From JBBSHE01 sp038253325 (lineage in GTDB: Bacteria; Actinomycetota; Actinomycetes; Propionibacteriales; Nocardioidaceae), in NCBI GenBank assembly GCA_038253325.1, contig JBBSHE010000048.1, forward strand, positions 1-19,720: a stretch of DNA of 19,720 nt, written 5' to 3'. The translations under genes and the position numbers were made by a program. Positions 14,734 through 19,720 of this stretch are shown here, piece by piece. Positions within the stretch are counted from its first letter, which is position 1. Each line of letters opens with the position of its first letter. The notes under the pieces were generated by a model. It did no database searches, had not been told where the DNA came from, and worked only from the letters and a program-made list of their open reading frames with translations.

Positions 14734-16203
14734 ATGTCCAGTCATCCGACCGATTCCGTCACCGCCTCCGTAGCCACCGGTACCGACCGGCGTTGGCTGG
14801 CTCTGGTCGTGATCGCGCTTGCCCAGCTGATGGTCGCACTCGACGCGACGATCGTGAACATCGCGCTGCCGTCGGCCCAGCGGGGACTGCACTTCGACGA
14901 TGCCGACCGGCAGTGGGTGATCACGGCGTACACGCTTGCCGTTGCCGGACTGCTGCTCCTCGGCGGCCGGATCGCCGACCATCTGGGACGCCGGCGGGCG
15001 TTTCTGATCGGACTCGCCGGGTTCGCGGCATCATCGGCCCTGGCCGGAGCGGCCACCGGGTTCGGGATGCTTGTTGCCGGACGCGCCCTGCAGGGAGCGT
15101 CCGCGGCGCTGCTCACGCCGACCGCACTGTCCCTGGTCGCGGTCACGTTCACCGAGCCGCGGGATCGCGCCAAGGCGTTCGGGGTGTACGGCGCGGTGGC
15201 GAGCAGCGGCGGGGCCGCCGGCCTGTTGCTCGGCGGTGTGCTGACGCAGTACCTGCAATGGCGGTGGTGCCCGTACGTGAACGTCCTCATCGCGGTGGGT
15301 GCGTTGCTGGCCGGGCGAGCCGTCCTCCCACGCCCACCCGTTCAGGCACGAGGCAAGGTCGACCTGCTGGCGGCGGGGCTCGTTACGGGCGGGCTGGCTG
15401 CCGTTGTGTTCGGCTGCAGCCAGGCCGTTCCGCACGGATGGGTCTCGGACGACACGTTGGTGCCACTGGCGGCTGGTGTCGCCGCGACCGGACTGTTCGT
15501 CGCCCGGCAGGCGGGCAGCGCGTCGCCGTTACTGCCGCTGCACATCATCGCGAACCGGTCGCGTGCCGGTGCGTACCTGGCTGCCGCGACTGCCGTGGTC
15601 GGGTCGTTCGGCATGTTCTTGATGCTGACCTACCACTTCCAGACGGTGCTCGGCTATTCGCCGATTCGCTCCGGGCTGGCGTTTCTTCCGCTCACCGCCG
15701 CGGTCTCGTTGAGCGCGTACGGCCTGGGCAGCCGCCTGCTCCCGCGCGTGGCAGCACGGAACTTGATCGTTCCGGGGCTGCTCGTCGCCGCCGCGGGTCT
15801 CTTTCTGCTCGGCCGGCTTGAACCGACGTCGGGGTACGTCACGTTGATCCTCCCAGCCGAGGTCGTGTTCGGGGTCGGCATCGGTTGCGTGTTCACGCCG
15901 GCGATCAGTGTCGCCACCAGCGGCGTCGACCACCGCAATGCCGGCGTGGCCGCCGCCGCGGCCAACATGGCGATGCAGACCGGTGGATCCATCGGCGTCG
16001 CGGTGCTCAACACGCTCGCCATCGGCGCAACCCGTTCGTACCTGTTGGCCCACCGTGGAGCGACGAGCGCGCGTACCGACGCCCTCGTGCACGGCTACGC
16101 CACCTCCACCGCTTGGGCCGCTGTCTTGCTTGCTGCGGTGGCCGCGCTGGCGTTCGCCATGGTACGTCCGTCTGGCTGGGACCGTCCGGCCGCCCGCGAC
16201 TAG
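14734..16203 (+). CDS. MFS transporter, DHA2 (EmrB/QacA-like) family
   Basis: Proton-driven drug-efflux type permease of the inner membrane, 489 residues, long enough for the 14 membrane segments of DHA2. Seen: motif D1 LDATIVNIALP at residues 36-46, motif A GGRIADHLGRRRAFLIGL about 77-94, GRALQGASAALLTPTALSLV, the motif C region YGAVASSGGAAGLLLGGVLT, and late segments such as FGVGIGCVFTPAISVATSGV and NMAMQTGGSIGVAVLNTLA. The ATG at 14734 has GGGGAG 6 bases upstream, so I prefer it to the in-frame ATG at 14698. It lies opposite tetR with an operator-like repeat between. The substrate cannot be told; antibiotic or dye export is typical of the family. Confidence 0.93.
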   Translation: MSSHPTDSVTASVATGTDRRWLALVVIALAQLMVALDATIVNIALPSAQRGLHFDDADRQWVITAYTLAVAGLLLLGGRIADHLGRRRAFLIGLAGFAASSALAGAATGFGMLVAGRALQGASAALLTPTALSLVAVTFTEPRDRAKAFGVYGAVASSGGAAGLLLGGVLTQYLQWRWCPYVNVLIAVGALLAGRAVLPRPPVQARGKVDLLAAGLVTGGLAAVVFGCSQAVPHGWVSDDTLVPLAAGVAATGLFVARQAGSASPLLPLHIIANRSRAGAYLAAATAVVGSFGMFLMLTYHFQTVLGYSPIRSGLAFLPLTAAVSLSAYGLGSRLLPRVAARNLIVPGLLVAAAGLFLLGRLEPTSGYVTLILPAEVVFGVGIGCVFTPAISVATSGVDHRNAGVAAAAANMAMQTGGSIGVAVLNTLAIGATRSYLLAHRGATSARTDALVHGYATSTAWAAVLLAAVAALAFAMVRPSGWDRPAARD

Positions 16204-16206
16204 AGT
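16201..16206 (+). promoter_or_regulatory. Candidate -10 before the radical SAM gene
   Basis: TAGAGT overlaps the stop codon of the efflux gene and fits TANNNT. A start point near 16213 would give a leader of about 32 bases before the ATG at 16245. No -35 is recognised. It would let the radical SAM gene escape control by the pump's regulator. Confidence 0.25.
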
Positions 16207-16244
16207 GGGGGACCGTCCGAGTCATCCGACGAAAGTTCGTGCCG

Positions 16245-18029
16245 ATGCCTGTCGAGTCCGTCTTCGCCCGGCTCGAGCCCCTGCTGCCAACCGTGCAGAA
16301 GCCGATCCAGTACGTCGGCGGGGAGCTGAACTCCGCGGTCAAGGACTGGGACTCGGTAACGGTCCGGTGGGCGCTGATGTACCCCGACGCATACGAGGTC
16401 GGCCTGCCGAACCAGGGCGTGCAGATCTTGTACGAGATCCTCAACGCGCAGGCCTGGATCCTCGCCGAGCGTACGTATGCGGTCTTCTCCGACATGGAGC
16501 AGGCGCTGCGCGCGAACGACATCCCGCAGTTCACCGTCGACGGGCACCGTCCGGTCGGGGTGTTCGACCTTCTCGGCGTGTCCTTCGCCACGGAGCTCGG
16601 TTACACGAACCTGCTCACTGCGCTCGATCTCGCCGGCATCCCGCTGCATGCCGTCGACCGCGACGGCACGCATCCGGTCGTCATCGGGGGAGGACACTCG
16701 GCGTTCAACCCCGAGCCGATCGCCGATTTCCTCGACGCGGCGGTCCTCGGCGACGGAGAGGAGGTCGTACTCGCGATCAGCGACCTGGTCCGCGAGTGGA
16801 AGGACGCCGCCCGCCCGGGCGGACGCGATGGTTTGCTGATGCGGCTGGCGGCGTCCGGTGGCGTGTACGTGCCGAAGTTCTACGACGCCGACTACCTTCC
16901 AGACGGCCGCATCCGGCGGGTGGCCCCGAACCGGTCGGGCGTGCCGTGGCGGGTCCGCAAGCACACGCTGATGGACCTCGACCAGTGGCCGTACCCCAAG
17001 AAACCGCTCGTGCCGTTGGCCGAGACCGTGCACGAACGCTACTCGGTCGAGATCTTCCGCGGCTGTACCCGCGGGTGCCGGTTCTGCCAAGCGGGCATGA
17101 TCACCCGTCCGGTGCGGGAGCGCAGCATCACCGCGATCGGGGAGATGGTCGATGGCGGAGTCAAGAGCTCCGGGTTCGACGAGGTGGGGCTGCTCAGCCT
17201 GTCGAGCGCCGACCACTCCGAGATCGCCGATGTCGCGAAGGGCCTCGCCGACCGGTACGAGGGTACGAACGTGTCGCTGTCCCTGCCGTCGACCCGAGTG
17301 GATGCGTTCAACATCACCCTCGCCGACGAGTTCAGCCGCAACGGGCGTCGGTCGGGACTGACCTTCGCGCCAGAAGGCGGCACCGAGCGGATGCGCCGGG
17401 TCATCAACAAGACGGTCAGCGAGGACGATCTGATCCGGACGGTGTCGGCGGCGTACTCCCACGGCTGGCGCCAGGTGAAGCTGTACTTCATGTGCGGGCT
17501 GCCCACCGAGACCGACGAGGACGTGCTCGCCATCGCCGACCTGGCCAAGAAGGTGATCGACACCGGACGCGAGGTGTCGGGCCGTCGAGACATCCGTTGC
17601 ACCGTCTCGATCGGCGGCTTCGTGCCGAAACCCCACACGCCCTTCCAGTGGGTCGGGCAGCTTGACCACGACACGACCGACGCCCGGCTGGCGAAGCTCC
17701 GAGACGTCGTGCGCAACGACAAGAGGTACACACGGGCCATCGGGTTCCGCTACCACGACGGGAAACCAGGAATCATCGAGGGCCTGTTGTCTCGCGGCGA
17801 CCGCCGGGTGGGGCGGGTGATCGAGGCGGTCTGGCGCGACGGTGGCCGGTTCGACGGGTGGAGCGAGCACTTCTCGTACGACCGTTGGGTCGCCTGCTGC
17901 GAATCCGCGCTGGCTGGCGAGCCGGTCGACCTCGACTGGTACACGACGCGGGAGCGGGAGTACGCCGAGGTGCTGCCGTGGGACCACCTCGACTCCGGAC
18001 TCGATCGAGACTGGCTGTGGGAGGACTGA
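16245..18029 (+). CDS. TIGR03960-family radical SAM protein, frame interrupted by TGA
   Basis: Iron-sulfur radical SAM enzyme of unknown reaction, common near mre/rodA and rne loci in actinobacteria. Seen: the family N-terminus MPVESVFARLEPLLPTVQKP, a B12-binding-like N-terminal region (LLGVSFATELGYTNLLTALD, VVIGGGHSAFNPEPIADFLD), the cluster motif RGCTRGCRFCQAG (Cys274, Cys278, Cys281), and SAM-site pieces LTFAPEGGTERMRRVINK and QVKLYFMCGLPTETDED. ATG 16245 is chosen by homology of the N-terminus; GTG 16239 is an alternative. Translation stops at TGA 18027-18029 after 594 residues, but the same frame continues for 46 clean codons of the family's C-terminal cysteine region. The full length would be 641, as expected for the family. 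It may be a nonsense mutant, a readthrough gene or a sequence error. Confidence 0.9.
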   Translation: MPVESVFARLEPLLPTVQKPIQYVGGELNSAVKDWDSVTVRWALMYPDAYEVGLPNQGVQILYEILNAQAWILAERTYAVFSDMEQALRANDIPQFTVDGHRPVGVFDLLGVSFATELGYTNLLTALDLAGIPLHAVDRDGTHPVVIGGGHSAFNPEPIADFLDAAVLGDGEEVVLAISDLVREWKDAARPGGRDGLLMRLAASGGVYVPKFYDADYLPDGRIRRVAPNRSGVPWRVRKHTLMDLDQWPYPKKPLVPLAETVHERYSVEIFRGCTRGCRFCQAGMITRPVRERSITAIGEMVDGGVKSSGFDEVGLLSLSSADHSEIADVAKGLADRYEGTNVSLSLPSTRVDAFNITLADEFSRNGRRSGLTFAPEGGTERMRRVINKTVSEDDLIRTVSAAYSHGWRQVKLYFMCGLPTETDEDVLAIADLAKKVIDTGREVSGRRDIRCTVSIGGFVPKPHTPFQWVGQLDHDTTDARLAKLRDVVRNDKRYTRAIGFRYHDGKPGIIEGLLSRGDRRVGRVIEAVWRDGGRFDGWSEHFSYDRWVACCESALAGEPVDLDWYTTREREYAEVLPWDHLDSGLDRDWLWED

Positions 18030-18170
18030 CAGGATGCGCTGAGCGGGGTCGAGGTCGACGACTGCCGGTGGACGCCCTGCTTCGACTGCGGTGTGTGTCC
18101 CGAGATGGACACCGCAATCCAGATCGGCCCTACCGGCCAGAAACTGCTTCCGCTGACCGTCGTCCCGTGA
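18027..18170 (+). other. In-frame TGA and detached C-terminal Cys-rich tail of the radical SAM gene
   Basis: After the TGA, the frame reads 46 codons to a second TGA at 18168-18170. It contains DDCRWTPCFDCGVCPEM (Cys spacing C-x4-C-x2-C-x2-C) and IQIGPTGQKLLPLTVV. From family knowledge this is the normal end of TIGR03960 proteins, where WEDW-QDAL-like text is continuous; one base change (TGG to TGA) explains the break. The tail has no start codon with a ribosome-binding site of its own. The TGA is followed by C, a weak stop context in Escherichia coli. Confidence 0.85.
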
Positions 18171-18181
18171 CCCCCGAGTTT

Positions 18182-18233
18182 TTGCGTAGTTCCGGGGCAT
18201 GTTGGGACGCCACCACGCCCCGGAACTACGCAA
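18182..18233. repeat. Intergenic palindrome, copy B
   Basis: Perfect 17-bp arms TTGCGTAGTTCCGGGGC (18182-18198) and GCCCCGGAACTACGCAA (18217-18233) with an 18-base loop. It is preceded by GAGTTTT, as copy C is. It starts 11 bases after the second radical SAM stop. No T-tract follows the hairpin on either strand, so it is not a canonical terminator. Confidence 0.85.
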
Positions 18234-18249
18234 GAACGGGTCGCTGGCG

Positions 18250-18529
18250 GTGAATGCAGAGATCCGGATCGCCGATGATGCCGACCTCTACGAGCTCGCT
18301 CGGCTGCGAGCCACCTGGGCGTACGAGCACGAGCACCGGCCCCGCACCGGACGAGCTCGACAGCCAGTTCCTGAGCTGTCTGGGCCGGCGGCTGCTCGAT
18401 AGCGCCGTGTCGTACGCGGACGATCACGACTTCGCGAGAGTCGTCTTGAGCCCGTCAGAACGTTCGATCCCGTTCTATGAACGTGCTGGCTTCATCCCGG
18501 CCAGCAACCTGATCGTCCGTCCCGCATGA
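18250..18529 (+). pseudogene. GNAT-family N-acetyltransferase, frameshifted and internally deleted
   Basis: The N-terminal part reads VNAEIRIADDADLYELARLR then ATWAYEHEH from a GTG at 18250, a typical GNAT beginning. Around 18340-18350 the similarity jumps to another frame: PDELDSQFLSCLGRRLLDSA, then DDHDFARVVLSPSERSIPFY and ERAGFIPASNLIVRP to the TGA at 18529, a typical GNAT end. The middle that normally carries the central strands and the acetyl-CoA loop (R/Q-x-x-G-x-G/A) is missing: the protein passes directly from a helix-2 segment to the RRLLDSA helix. With about 92 codons in total against about 150 for the family, it is not expected to be active. It is flanked by palindromes B and C. 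Confidence 0.8.
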
Positions 18530-18572
18530 CTGCTGACGCCCAGCGAGGTGATCATTCCGCTGGTCTGAGTTT

Positions 18573-18623
18573 TTGCGGAGCTGCGGGGCACGTGGCGGGC
18601 TCACATGCCCCGCAAGTACGCAA
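18573..18623. repeat. Intergenic palindrome, copy C
   Basis: Arms TTGCGGAGCTGCGGGGCA (18573-18590) and TGCCCCGCAAGTACGCAA (18606-18623) pair at 15 of 18 positions around a 15-base loop. Its right arm is identical over 18 bases to that of copy A (5026-5043). It is preceded by GAGTTTT like copy B. The ATG at 18605 lies at its right arm. Confidence 0.8.
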
Positions 18624-18682
18624 TACCGAGGGGCTGTGGACGAGAATCCACCCCGAGTGTCCGTTCGGTGCAGCATCTGCGG

Positions 18683-19627
18683 ATGGTTGTCGCCCATTCG
18701 ATACCGTCAGACCTTCTGCACGCGCCATTTCGCCTCGGTACCGCGTTAGCTCTCGGGGTCAATCGTGACGTACTGCGGGGCAGCCGCTTCCGCCGTCCGT
18801 ATCGCGGGGTCTTCGTACCGAACGTGCTACCTGACAACGTCATCGTACGCACGCAGGCCGCGCTCCTCGCGGCACCGTCGGACGCGTGGCCAAGCCATGT
18901 CACCGGGTTGGGGTTGCTCGACCTTGACATCGGTAGTCCACGCCCGATCCATCTGTCGAGCTGTAGTCCACATGAGCGAGAGATCCCTGGTGTCGTGGTC
19001 CACCGCCGGCTGTGGCGACCGCGGCTGGACGAGACGAGGGGTGTCCCCGTCGCCTCGCCAGAACGAAATTGGGTGGAGTCCTGTCTGCTGTTGGGCTTCG
19101 TCAACCGGGTCGTCGTCGCCGATTGGCTCCTGCGCTGGCACATCGACCGCGGTTCGCTGGTCGAGTACCTCCAACGGACGCATCTGGGTGGCGTCAGGCG
19201 AGCTCGCGCGGCCATGCAGCACGCGCGCGAGTCGGTGGATTCACCGAGGGAAACGGTGATCCGCCTCTGCCTTCGCTTTGCCCGGCTGCCTGAGCCGGAG
19301 GTCAACGTGTTGATCGGCGACGCGGTCAGACCGGTTGGTGTGCCAGACCTGCCGTACGTGCGATACAGAGTAGGCGTGGAGTACGACGGGGAGTACCACT
19401 TCGCCGATCTGAAACAGCGGCAACGCGACAACATCCGGCGCGAGCGGTTCGAGGACGCTGGTTGGCGGCTGATCATCATTACCAAGGAAGACATGCGACG
19501 ACCGCGAGAGATTGTGTGGCGGGTGTACCGCGCACTCCGCGAGCGCGGCTACCAAGGACCGCCACCGATATTCGACGACGTGTGGTGCCGCTGGTTCGAA
19601 CGCGCCGCCCCGCGGGCGGTCGCCTGA
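18683..19627 (+). CDS. AbiEi-like / DUF559 domain protein
   Basis: Two-part protein common in actinobacteria. The N-terminal part (LLHAPFRLGTALALGVNRDV, FRRPYRGVFVPNVLPDN) resembles AbiEi-type antitoxin winged-helix proteins; the middle has VVVHRRLWRPRLDETRGVPV and SPERNWVESCLLL. The C-terminal part is a DUF559 domain with a Vsr/restriction-endonuclease-like fold: PEPEVNVLIGD, VGVEYDGEYHFADLKQRQRD (acidic pair), NIRRERFEDAGWRLIIIT and REIVWRVYRALRERGY. From ATG 18683 it has 314 residues. The frame extends to ATG 18605, but that codon lies in palindrome C and the added residues have no family likeness; GTG 18668 is another option. No toxin partner gene is visible next to it. The function is unproven; nuclease or DNA-binding activity is inferred from the fold. 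The stop lies inside a tandem repeat. Confidence 0.8.
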   Translation: MVVAHSIPSDLLHAPFRLGTALALGVNRDVLRGSRFRRPYRGVFVPNVLPDNVIVRTQAALLAAPSDAWPSHVTGLGLLDLDIGSPRPIHLSSCSPHEREIPGVVVHRRLWRPRLDETRGVPVASPERNWVESCLLLGFVNRVVVADWLLRWHIDRGSLVEYLQRTHLGGVRRARAAMQHARESVDSPRETVIRLCLRFARLPEPEVNVLIGDAVRPVGVPDLPYVRYRVGVEYDGEYHFADLKQRQRDNIRRERFEDAGWRLIIITKEDMRRPREIVWRVYRALRERGYQGPPPIFDDVWCRWFERAAPRAVA

Positions 19628-19720
19628 TCCCGCGGGCCGGTGGTCGCCTGATCCCGCGGGCCGGTGGTCGCCTGATCCCGCGGTCCTGGGGACGCGTGTG
19701 CCCGCGGGCCGGGGGACGCC
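19621..19720 (+). repeat. 24-bp tandem repeat (minisatellite) at the window end
   Basis: Four consecutive 24-bp units begin at 19621, 19645, 19669 and 19693, and a fifth starts at 19717 and leaves the window. Units 1 and 2 are identical; units 3 and 4 differ from them at 4 and 5 positions. Each unit begins CGCCTGATCCCGCGGG or a variant and contains the palindrome CCGCGG. The TGA stop of the upstream gene is in unit 1, and units 2 and 3 repeat the same CCTGA. The full array length cannot be seen. Confidence 0.85.

Noticed and set aside
18027..18029. Selenocysteine at the radical SAM TGA
   Set aside because: The family residue expected there is Trp, not Cys, and I see no reason from known selenoproteins to expect Sec near the C-terminal WED text.
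16200..18233. Open 677-codon minus-strand frame opposite the radical SAM gene
   Set aside because: It is a high-GC shadow frame; the plus strand has clear family motifs and the minus translation has no recognisable domain.
18199..18402. Small intact protein-coding gene starting inside palindrome B
   Set aside because: It is only the N-terminal half of the broken GNAT frame with a start codon from the palindrome loop.
1..19720. TGA read as Trp throughout (alternative genetic code)
   Set aside because: folC, ndk, mreB, mreC, mreD, mrdA and rodA all end properly at TGA with tight overlaps to the next gene.
19621..19720. CRISPR array
   Set aside because: Units are contiguous 24-bp repeats without unique spacers and no cas genes are nearby.

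Overview
This is a high-GC window from an actinobacterium. The evidence is strong G/C bias at third codon positions, many GTG starts, 1-4 base start/stop overlaps, and the recognisable actinobacterial order clpX ... valS / folC - DUF4233 - ndk - mreB - mreC - mreD - mrdA - rodA ... radical SAM TIGR03960. The archaeal/Rickettsia-type valyl-tRNA synthetase at this locus suggests a Nocardioidaceae-like (Propionibacteriales) lineage. That placement is an inference, not a measurement.

Layout. 1-762 is the 3' part of clpX. It converges, across a hairpin, on a minus-strand group read as valS -> alpha/beta hydrolase -> EEP-family phosphodiesterase (4946 down to 800). valS diverges from a plus-strand run: folC, a DUF4233 membrane protein and ndk (5070-7191, with overlapping ends). 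After a 180-bp gap comes the cell-elongation cluster mreB, mreC, mreD, mrdA (PBP2) and rodA (7372-13178). MreB filaments, the MreC/MreD scaffold, the RodA glycosyltransferase and the PBP2 transpeptidase would together build lateral wall peptidoglycan.

After rodA the window looks accessory. There is a cut-off LuxR-type HTH reading frame, then a minus-strand pair (TetR regulator plus a four-helix membrane protein). These are divergent from a DHA2-type efflux pump, with an inverted repeat placed like a TetR operator between them. A conserved radical SAM gene (TIGR03960) follows. Its reading frame is interrupted by one in-frame TGA where the family, as I recall it, has Trp; an intact 46-codon cysteine-rich tail continues in the same frame. 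The last 1.5 kb holds a decayed GNAT gene between two related palindromes, an AbiEi/DUF559-type protein, and a 24-bp tandem repeat running off the window end.

Main signals beyond ordinary genes: (1) the TGA-interrupted radical SAM gene; (2) a three-copy family of intergenic palindromes with 17-18-bp arms ending in CGTAGTTCCGGGGC-like cores; (3) TAGGCT/TAGGAT boxes 6-8 nt before the start codons of folC, ndk and valS, which suggest leaderless transcripts; (4) the C-terminal minisatellite; (5) a nested palindrome between the hydrolase and EEP genes. I saw no rRNA, tRNA, CRISPR array, transposase or prophage gene.
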